Shown: piece by piece, positions 52,460 to 59,502 of the stretch
Layout of the letters: each line of letters starts with the position of its first letter
Numbering within the stretch: the first letter of the stretch is position 1
DNA from: Segatella oulorum JCM 14966
GTDB lineage: Bacteria; Bacteroidota; Bacteroidia; Bacteroidales; Bacteroidaceae
DNA: 59,502 bases
Direction: 5' to 3'
Assembly: GCF_000613785.1 (NCBI RefSeq)
Contig: NZ_BAJQ01000009.1
Span: 1 to 59,502, forward strand
Made by a program: the position numbers and the translations under genes
Notes under the pieces: generated by a model
What the model was told of the DNA's origin: nothing
What the model saw: only the letters and a program-made list of their open reading frames with translations
Databases searched by the model: none

Positions 52460-53638
52460 ATGAAACATATAGCTTTTATATTATCTCTAATATTGATAAG
52501 TACGACATCTTTTTGTTGCAAAAGCCAAAAGAATTTTAATTTTTTGAATATTCAAAACAGGACATCCTCTTTGATATTTACAGACGGCGAGGCTACCTTG
52601 TTACCATACTTCTCTGGAGAAAATGCAACAAACTTGTATACTGTCTATTTTCTTGGTCGTACGGAAAGAGAACGTGAATATTGGGATGTATATAATAAAA
52701 ATGGCTTTTGGAAAGGAAAGGACAGTGAGCAGATGCATATATACACCAAAGATATAGAACGATATATCAATGCGAACATAAAGCAATATTACATTTTTGC
52801 TATTGCCATAGAAAAGAGAATGATAAAGGAAACAGCAGAAAATGAATTTCTACCAAATAGTGCTGCTGTCTATAAGACATATCTACTAACGGCTGGGAAA
52901 TGGATTGTAACAGATAGTTTCAACGTACAAGAGACTCCGAAAGAAACTGCGGAGTATTTAATAAATATCTTAAACAAAAGAAGTAATGGGGAAGTTAAAC
53001 TTTTGAGAGATAGTTTGGCAGAAGGAAGTATTGCTTCTTGTGTAAGAAATGGGAAGCAATATGTCATTGATGGATTTATTTTGAATTTACCAAGTATTGA
53101 CGAAGAAGATTTCAAGTTTGAAAAAAGAAATGATACTTTATACATCACACCATTGACCTACTTCACACTTGACGGAACAACTCTTATCGTTCAGAAAGGC
53201 ATTCGTGTTATAAACTTGCGGGAAAGCATTATCATCGGCATAAAACAGGAAACAACAGACGACACACCTGCTGCATGGCTGGATTTTTCTTCTGAAAGAA
53301 GTAGGTTGATAAGGAATATAAAGCAAAAGTACAATTTTTGGACTTCTCAAAAACAAGAGGATTATTTATATCAACATCATTGGCCAACCATTAAAGACTT
53401 GTCTATACAATTCCAAAAGACATTTTACGATAAAATCATAGAAAACCAAATTGACTATAAAGAATGTTGTCCTGAATATATAGAACAGGCAAAACAATAT
53501 CTTGCTATGAAAAAAGAGAGTGTCATTTCTTTTGAGCAGTTGCATGCATATCCTCAAATAAAGGGTAGGACAATTACAATTTCTTACAGGAAAAAACAGA
53601 AGAGTAGGCATATAGTGATAGTAGAAACTTTTAAATAA
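52460..53638 (+). CDS. Lipoprotein, candidate immunity protein for the M23 effector
   Basis: 392 residues with a signal and a Cys-rich lipobox region (STTSFCC near residue 20). Mature part contains TAYLINILNKRSNGEVKL-like helices and strands but no known domain. It starts 48 bases after the M23 gene in the same direction, the usual effector-immunity order; a periplasmic lipoprotein is where a cell-wall peptidase would need to be blocked. Function inferred. Confidence 0.65.
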   Translation: MKHIAFILSLILISTTSFCCKSQKNFNFLNIQNRTSSLIFTDGEATLLPYFSGENATNLYTVYFLGRTEREREYWDVYNKNGFWKGKDSEQMHIYTKDIERYINANIKQYYIFAIAIEKRMIKETAENEFLPNSAAVYKTYLLTAGKWIVTDSFNVQETPKETAEYLINILNKRSNGEVKLLRDSLAEGSIASCVRNGKQYVIDGFILNLPSIDEEDFKFEKRNDTLYITPLTYFTLDGTTLIVQKGIRVINLRESIIIGIKQETTDDTPAAWLDFSSERSRLIRNIKQKYNFWTSQKQEDYLYQHHWPTIKDLSIQFQKTFYDKIIENQIDYKECCPEYIEQAKQYLAMKKESVISFEQLHAYPQIKGRTITISYRKKQKSRHIVIVETFK

Positions 53639-53742
53639 GTGGGTTGATAAAAACGAAATCTTTAATGATAATGGGTTCTCGGCTTATTTCACTTCTTGCT
53701 AAAGCCTTTCCTCTTTTTGCAGTTAGTTATGTTACTAAAGAT

Positions 53743-54087
53743 ACGCGAGTTCGGAATAAGAACAGTATGCAAATAGTTCTAACAGCTTTGATTTTTCGAC
53801 ATAAACAGGTAGTGCCTCAGGTTTATTGTCAAAAAAGCAATAGGCTGTTAGGGCAGAACATAGGTTCATAATGAAGTTGTGTATTGAGCGATGTCGCGAG
53901 TGTACGAGGTTAGCTTTATTCTTCAAGAGTTCATTGATGCACTCGATGGTATAGCGTTTTCGTAACATTATCTTATCCCACATCGGCATCAGCTTGTTCT
54001 TCATTTTAGCCTTTAGCCCATGAACGAGTTGGATACTCAAGAATACACGAGGCATGAGCTCAACAAGGTTTTATCCCGAACTCGCGT
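53743..54087 (-). mobile_element. Deleted IS982-like element, third copy
   Basis: Inverted ends ACGCGAGTTCGGAATAAGA (from 53743) and TTATCCCGAACTCGCGT (to 54087). On the minus strand it keeps the last about 75 residues of an IS982 transposase (DKIMLRKRYTIECINELLKN and on) after a short upstream piece (FLSIQLVHGLKAKMKNKL). The deletion differs from that of the two 466-bp copies. Confidence 0.8.
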
Positions 54088-54340
54088 ATTATTTCTGTCC
54101 CTCTGAATTAGAAAAGGCTATTGTCCAATGGGTGAAATACTATAATGAGAGGAGGTTTCATGAATCGTTGGATAATCTTACACCAAGAGATGTATATTTA
54201 GGCCAAGGGGAGAAAATTAAAAAGATAAGAGAAACTATAAAGCAAAATTCAATCAACAAAAGAATTTCTGAGCATAAAAGAATGAAATCACAGAGTAAAT
54301 AACTACATTTGCAGTTGTGCACTTTTGTTTGACAACGTAC
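54088..54340 (+). pseudogene. IS3-family transposase 3' remnant, copy 3
   Basis: Reads CPSELEKAIVQWVKYYNERRF, then HESLDNLTPRDVYLGQGEKI and stops at 54302; the IS end GACAACGTAC is at 54331-54340. The IS982 remnant is inserted at its left border. Confidence 0.78.
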
Positions 54341-54445
54341 AATGCCATATTTGAGCTACCCAAGCCATTTAATCATGTTGATAGTTTCTTGAAGACTACG
54401 AGGAAATTTTCTTCCTATGTGAAGAATAATAAATGGAAATTGTAG
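54341..54445 (+). pseudogene. Truncated toxin C-terminal tail
   Basis: Directly after the IS3 end the frame is open for 34 codons (NAIFELPKPFNHVDSFLKTT ... KWKL) and stops at 54443-54445, four bases before the ATG of the next lipoprotein. This is what remains when an insertion removes all but the end of a toxin tip upstream of its immunity gene. Confidence 0.55.
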
Positions 54446-54449
54446 ATTT

Positions 54450-55016
54450 ATGATGTACAGTTCAAAACATATTTATATTTGGTTGCTTATTTTTGTAATA
54501 TTGCTATCTAATGCTTCATGCAATAAGAAGCAGGAAATATGCGAATTTAATTCAGAATGTGATACATTGAGTGTTAATAAAGAACTCTTGTACCACTTGG
54601 GACAATATATTAAAAAGCATCCCCAGTATAATTCATTAACCGTAATCACTGATTTTGAATATAATTGGCGTGATGAGAATAAAAGCTCTCAGACATTATT
54701 GATTTTGATTGGGCCTTCCGTAGAACATTTATTTGAAGAAAGGAGAATTTATCCATCTACCTTTTTTACATATAAACATAAAGTAATATTTATACAATCA
54801 TCATTAGATCGATTATGTAATCAGAACATGAATGTTCAGTTATATAATAAATATTGTGTTAGGACTCTTAATGTGAATTCAAATATCATTTTATATCTTA
54901 AAGAGGCAACGGCAATCAGTATTACAAAGGATGGTGTATTATATAAGGTAACAGAAAAAGCTGATACCTTAATATTAAAAAAGATGGTAAAATTCGTTCC
55001 GCCCTCTCCGCAATGA
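54450..55016 (+). CDS. Lipoprotein, candidate orphan immunity protein
   Basis: 188 residues; signal with lipobox SNASC (about residues 20-24). The mature chain is a mixed alpha/beta domain of about 160 residues ending SITKDGVLYKVTEKADTL, no known family. It follows a truncated toxin tail by 4 bases and is followed after 50 bases by a small membrane protein. A role as orphan immunity is inferred from the tail. Confidence 0.65.
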   Translation: MMYSSKHIYIWLLIFVILLSNASCNKKQEICEFNSECDTLSVNKELLYHLGQYIKKHPQYNSLTVITDFEYNWRDENKSSQTLLILIGPSVEHLFEERRIYPSTFFTYKHKVIFIQSSLDRLCNQNMNVQLYNKYCVRTLNVNSNIILYLKEATAISITKDGVLYKVTEKADTLILKKMVKFVPPSPQ

Positions 55017-55066
55017 ATGTGGATCAAAACTGAAATGTGCCTTTTACATGATAAAAAGATAGTATA

Positions 55067-55438
55067 ATGCCAAAACAAAGAATAACGATGGCGGCCCTAA
55101 ATAAAATCAAGTATAGCTCAATGGCTTATATCGTCAGTTTATTAGAGCTTCCTCTCATTATCTTCCTATCGTATTTTACGGTAGGAAGCCGAGAACAGAA
55201 TATCTACACTTTTAGCACATCGCCGCTTAGTATCATATGCGGGCGATTAGCACTGGTATTCATCATTCTGTTCATATTAAATCTGTTTGTAATATCGCTG
55301 GTAATATTTCTAATCTATCAGCATCATGAAAGTAAGAGAAAACTCTATACCAGTCTTTTAATAAGAGTATCTGCCAATACAATTCTCATCATATCACTTG
55401 TTTTCATCTTTAAGTACATAAATGTTGGTTACATATAA
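55067..55438 (+). CDS. Small three-helix membrane protein
   Basis: 123 residues (116 from the ATG at 55088). Hydrophobic helices at about residues 19-40, 56-84 and 97-118 with short loops. No family recognised. Small multi-helix proteins are common as immunity to membrane-active toxins, which is the only hint to its role. Confidence 0.55.
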   Translation: MPKQRITMAALNKIKYSSMAYIVSLLELPLIIFLSYFTVGSREQNIYTFSTSPLSIICGRLALVFIILFILNLFVISLVIFLIYQHHESKRKLYTSLLIRVSANTILIISLVFIFKYINVGYI

Positions 55439-55544
55439 TCTATATAATGGTATTAGAGGATAACCCATATAAGGGTATTTTAGCGACGGACATACAATAA
55501 ATCCGAATCGGACACGTTATTAGAGTATATAACATAAACAATAG

Positions 55545-55703
55545 CAGGTTATATTTAAGGTTTTCCGTCGTTTCATTAAGATACACTTCAAAGCATCTGT
55601 CGAGAATTTGTTTAAGAATGATAAACTGGATGAAAAAGACAAAATTGAGCAAATCAATAAATGGTGGAATGAATTCAAAAAACAGACAAGCAATAAAAAA
55701 TAG
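55545..55703 (+). pseudogene. Truncated toxin C-terminal tail
   Basis: 52 open codons (KVFRRFIKIHFKASVENLF ... WWNEFKKQTSNKK) stop at 55701-55703, one base before the ATG of the next lipoprotein at 55705. No start codon or upstream core is left. The close spacing repeats the toxin-immunity order. Confidence 0.55.
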
Positions 55704-55704
55704 A

Positions 55705-56115
55705 ATGATATTGGTAATAATAGCGTTTACGCTTTGTGCATGCGACAATCATGACTTCACGTTTGACGAAGAGAAACAGACTTTCTACGTGTATGATATG
55801 TTAGGTTTTTATATTGAGCCTGATGGCGAAAAAGAATTATTCTACTCCTATGACATAAAGTTAAAAGAAAAAAAGAAAGAAAAAGGAATTGACACACTTG
55901 ACTTAAATAATATTTCTTCGAAATATCAAGTGGAGGCATGCTTTCCTAATATTGATACGGTTATAAATAATCCAAAGCGTGCCGTATTGGCACCCAAGAC
56001 TCGATATCGAGTCTTGCACATGGGAATGGGAAGAGTGTATGGTATCAAATATTATCATACGGATTCCGTTGGGAGGCTAAGAAATGAAGAAAAGCCTGAG
56101 CCAAATACAAAATAA
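55705..56115 (+). CDS. Small lipoprotein, candidate orphan immunity protein
   Basis: 136 residues from MILVIIAFTLCAC, chosen because it directly follows the stop of the truncated toxin tail and begins a lipoprotein signal (lipobox LCAC); longer starts overlap the tail in another frame. The mature domain (FDEEKQTFYVYDMLGFYIEP and on) is strand-rich without known relatives. The last about 10 codons overlap the start of the Rhs fragment, so its end may have been altered when that fragment arrived. Confidence 0.65.
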   Translation: MILVIIAFTLCACDNHDFTFDEEKQTFYVYDMLGFYIEPDGEKELFYSYDIKLKEKKKEKGIDTLDLNNISSKYQVEACFPNIDTVINNPKRAVLAPKTRYRVLHMGMGRVYGIKYYHTDSVGRLRNEEKPEPNTK

Positions 56116-57969
56116 CAAAGCCACTCTCGGCGGAAGTACCTACGATGCACAGAACTGTCTTATCCACGCTAACGGCAAAGCCAAGACGGCGTCGTATCGG
56201 CTCGATATGACCTACGGCATCATGAGCGAGCCACTTACCAAGGTGCAAAAGGTGGACTCCACAAAGACAGCACAGTCTTACGACTTCATGTATAAGTACG
56301 AAGACAGTAATCATCCACCGCTCCCACGCAGATAGGGCATGAGCATTACACCTATGATGCCAACGGTAATCCCACACTCGTGGAGAATGACAGTCTTGGT
56401 ACCGAACGGAGAATGTATTGGGATGAGGATAACCGACTGATGGTATTGTCAGATAATGGCAAGACCAGCCGATATACCTACAATGCCGCCGGCGAGCGTA
56501 TCATCAAGAGCCACGGCGATTTGGAAGGGGTATATATCAATGGTGCTCCGCAGGGAATCACTTTCCACGAAACGGAAGATTACACTATTTATCCCGCCCC
56601 GATGATCACTGTGACGAAGAACCGCTTCACCAAGCATTACTTTATTGGGGATAAGCGAATAGCTTCAAAAATAGGAACAGGTAAGTTCAGCAATGTCTAT
56701 GGCATCAGCGGGAATAACGTTACGGCAGGACAGAAAGACTATGCCGCCCGCATGATGCAGATAGAGAAACAACGTGAGGAGTATTATAAGTCGCTCGGCA
56801 CACCGCCTGGTGTACCAACAATGAAAGGAGCCACGGCAGATCCCGACAACACCGGTCGCGGTTATAACGACATTATCGGTGATTTGGGCGACCACTCCGT
56901 GCCCGAAGGTTGGGTGCAGCATCCGAAGCGCAACACTACGCCAGGTACGCCTCCGGGGCCGCCCATCCAGTGGGGAGCACCTGAAGACCCCGACAATGCG
57001 CAACCGGGCTATGGTTATATCCCAACGGATACCACCAATATTGAAGATATCTTCTTCTATCACTCCGACCACCTCGGCAGTACATCATATATTACCGATG
57101 CCAAGGCCAACATCACCCAGTTCGATGCGTATTTGCCCTACGGTGAGTTACTCGTCGATGAGTATAGCAGCAGCGAGGACATGCCGTACAAGTTTAATGG
57201 CAAGGAATTGGACGAGGAAACAGGACTGTATTATTACGGGGCCAGATACATGGATCCCAAAATCTCCATGTGGTTAGGGGTAGACCCGTTAATGGAAAAG
57301 TATACAAATGTGAGTGGATATGTTTATTGTCATAGTAATCCAATAGTTAGAATTGATCGTGATGGACGTGCAGATTATTTTAGCATTAGTGGCAAGTTCA
57401 TTAGATTGGATAAATCAAAAGATAAAAATATCTACATAAGAACTTCTTCTAGTAACGTCTTATTATCTAAATATAATTTCAAGAAAAATTTACGTGCTAT
57501 GATGCGTATTACGTATCATTATGCTAAGGAAGTTGGGTTAGAAGGTAAGGCTAAGTCTATTGGTGTAAAATCAATGAAGTCAAATCCTGAGGGAGAATTA
57601 GCCATAACGATATATGATAATAGGATAAGAGTTTCTACTGTTAATGGGCATTTTAATAAATCAATGAACCAAATATATAATTTCAGAAGTACATTAGCAC
57701 ATGAAGGTTTTCATATAGATACTCCAAACGGAGTAGATGAAGAAGTTCTTGTAATCATGAAAGAGATGGGTAGGAAAGAATTTGGAAAAACAACACGGTC
57801 TTTTAAAGATAATACAGCCGGATATCTTCAAAAAGAATTGGAAAAGTTGTATGCTGTATCAGATCGTAAATTTTATAATGTAATAGGTAAGGCGCAAAAA
57901 ATATTAAATAAATATGGGGCTAAAAGTAGTTATGAATTTATAGAAGGAGGGAATAAGATTCATTTTTGA
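56084..57969 (+). CDS. Displaced Rhs core fragment with an HExxH toxin tip (one frameshift)
   Basis: The frame from 56084 (KATLGGSTYDAQNCLIHANG) stops at 56335 but continues from 56317 if one base is added at 56316/56317 (HPTAPTQIGHEHYTYDANG). It then runs to 57969. Core marks are RYTYNAAGERI, FFYHSDHLGSTSYITDAKAN, the junction YGARYMDPKISMWLGVDPLMEKY and HSNPIVRIDRDGRAD. The last about 190 residues are the variable toxin: a putative zinc peptidase with LAHEGFHID (HExxH). The large N-terminal part of a full Rhs protein is missing, so this is a cassette rather than a complete secreted protein. Confidence 0.85.
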
Positions 57970-57971
57970 CA

Positions 57972-58706
57972 ATGATGAAACATATACATATAATAAAATT
58001 ATTACTAATAGCCTCATTATTAGTATCATGCCGAAATAATAATGTTAAAGAGATTCTAACCGAGGACAGATATAGATATTGGTATAATAAAAGTGATACA
58101 ATACTTAATCTTCCTTTATACTTTATTTTTAACAAAGATGGACAATTGCAAGTAAAAAGTCAAGACGAAGGGGGGAGATTACAGGACTTTGTTTTCTCTC
58201 ATGATGCAGAATGGGATCATCGTTGGAGTATAAAAAATGACACATTACTATATATGGGATTGTATGATAAATATTTCGTTATATCAAAGTATAATGATTC
58301 TATGATCATCCTTACACAGAATAACCAGAAGATAGTATTACATGCGATTAGAGATCCTCGTATGTTTATACAAAACATTCACGCTAAGAGAAAAAATATT
58401 ATCGATAGTATTCAATGTATAAATTATGATATACGAATTGATAAAATATACCCTAATGGCAACAATTATATTCTAAAAGATATTTCTTCCTCAGTTGAGA
58501 TAAGCAAAGCGGATATGAATATCATAGCTCCAAAAAGAGGAGACCGTTTAGTCAAAGAAAAGAATTATGTATTGTTGAATAGAATAACTAATGATTCAAT
58601 TTATCTATATCGATATACAGTTTCAGGAGAGCATCCTGTTTTATCGATTCTCCAAAGTGGAGAAAAAAAGAATTTCATACAAAGAAATGGGATTTATCAG
58701 AGATAA
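57972..58706 (+). CDS. Lipoprotein, cognate immunity of the HExxH Rhs toxin
   Basis: 244 residues from the ATG at 57972, 2 bases after the toxin stop. Signal with lipobox LLVSC. The mature part is strand-rich without a known domain. Its position right behind the toxin tip and its envelope location fit immunity to a peptidase delivered to the periplasm. Its last codons (about from 58692) are made of Rhs core DNA of the next module, so the native C-terminus may have been replaced. Confidence 0.75.
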   Translation: MMKHIHIIKLLLIASLLVSCRNNNVKEILTEDRYRYWYNKSDTILNLPLYFIFNKDGQLQVKSQDEGGRLQDFVFSHDAEWDHRWSIKNDTLLYMGLYDKYFVISKYNDSMIILTQNNQKIVLHAIRDPRMFIQNIHAKRKNIIDSIQCINYDIRIDKIYPNGNNYILKDISSSVEISKADMNIIAPKRGDRLVKEKNYVLLNRITNDSIYLYRYTVSGEHPVLSILQSGEKKNFIQRNGIYQR

Positions 58707-59502
58707 GTGCATTGCTTCTAAGATCGGCGTCGGGCAGTTCAATAATGTTTATGGTATCAATGGCAACATTATAACGGCAGGACAACGCGATTATGCTGCC
58801 CGTCTATCGAGCATAGAAGCACAGCGTGAGGAGTATTACAAAAAGCTCGGCACGCCGCCGGGTATTCCGACGATGAAGGGAAACTATGCCGACCCTGAGA
58901 ATACGGGCGTAGGCTACAATACGATTATCGGCGAACTCGGCGACCACAGCGTACCCAAAGGCTGGCCACAGACGCCCAAGTTCAGTCAGCCAGGCACGCC
59001 GCCCGGTCCTCCCGTGCAGTGGAATCCGCCCACCAATCCCGAAGACGTCCCCGCAGGCTATGGCTATGTGGCCAGCGATACCACGAGAGAAGAGACGTTC
59101 TTCTATCATTCAGACCACCTCGGCAGTACATCATATATTACCGATGCCAAGGCCAACATCACCCAGTTCGATGCTTACCTGCCTACGGTGAGTTGCTTGT
59201 GGATGAACACAGCAGTAGTGAGGATATGCCGTATAAGTTCAATGGTAAAGAATTAGATGAGGAAACTGGGCTGTACTATTACGGTGCCAGATACATGGAT
59301 CCCAAAATCTCCATGTGGCTGGGAGTAGATCCGCTGGCGGAGAAGTCCCTAAATACGTCCTCATATATATATTGCAAAAATAATCCTGTTCAATTGGTGG
59401 ATCCAACTGGTATGAAATGGGAAGAGCCAAAAGAGGCAGAAGCATTAAAAGCAAAAATAGATAATAAAGTAGCATCTTTAAGGACACAAATAAGTAAAGG
59501 GA
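58687..59502 (+). pseudogene. Second displaced Rhs core module, frameshifted and cut by the window end
   Basis: From about 58692 the sequence repeats the first module: DKCIASKIGVGQFNNVYGIN, REEYYKKLGTPPGIPTMKG, FFYHSDHLGSTSYITDAKAN. The frame breaks after AYLP; one base added at 59183/59184 restores PYGELLVDE... and reads on through YGARYMDPKISMWLGVDPLA to a new tip beginning VDPTGMKWEEPKEAEALK at the window edge. The tip differs from the first module, as expected of alternative Rhs toxin cassettes. Confidence 0.8.

Noticed and set aside
53735..54055. Independent small protein gene
   Set aside because: It is the C-terminus of a deleted IS982 transposase between inverted ends.

Overview
The window looks like a chromosome segment of a Bacteroidota bacterium of the Prevotella type. 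Evidence: repeated TAnnTTTG -7 boxes (several with a TTTG -33 element 19-20 bases upstream), few recognisable Shine-Dalgarno sites, Wzi, YfhO and GSCFA families, a yceD-like/rpmF/fabH/era/der block, a Bacteroidota-style sialic acid operon, and mobilizable-element genes of the Bacteroides type. The species cannot be fixed by reading alone.

Layout. (1) 1-10.3 kb: envelope genes. These are a secreted coiled-coil protein, a GSCFA protein, and a leftward run of a secreted protein, Wzi-like protein, RhuM, lipocalin-like protein and YfhO, followed by an HMA-AraC regulator broken by a frameshift and a tRNA-Val/tRNA-Tyr pair. rhuM is inserted at the 3' end of wzi and is flanked by two diverged copies of that end. 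(2) 10.4-15.3 kb: an OLD/PARIS-like ABC ATPase + DUF4435 pair, a divergent sigma-70 factor and dnaK. (3) About 15.39-29.92 kb: a mobilizable element downstream of dnaK, with excisionase-like proteins, tyrosine recombinase, VapE-like ATPase, primase, an iteron-like array, a probable oriT, MobC, relaxase and a membrane partner. Its cargo is XRE + BRO-N/Fic, then an EcoRI-type adenine methylase, a DUF262-HNH nuclease and a KAP NTPase. (4) 30.0-36.7 kb: a leftward nan operon (dual O-acetylesterase, epimerase, MFS transporter, lyase, AGE epimerase). (5) 36.7-40.3 kb: a scar region with an immunity-like gene, a lipoprotein gene, two 466-bp miniature IS982-like elements and a 92-bp repeat. (6) 40.4-50.6 kb: housekeeping genes (mtnN-luxS, two deoxynucleoside kinases, the yceD-like/rpmF/fabH/era/der block, mlaFE-like, lptB) and a striking array of seven 17-bp palindromes spaced exactly 41 bp apart. 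(7) 50.6-59.5 kb: an AT-rich polymorphic-toxin graveyard with IS3 3'-end remnants, truncated toxin tails, candidate orphan immunity lipoproteins, an M23-type effector, and two tandem displaced Rhs core modules. The first Rhs module carries an HExxH toxin tip and a cognate lipoprotein; the second runs off the window.

Seven breaks in five otherwise conserved genes can each be repaired by adding one base. They are either real decay or indel errors in the assembly, and this matters for reading the KAP, AGE, AraC, kinase and Rhs entries. Function calls rest on recognised motifs and gene order, not on database searches.
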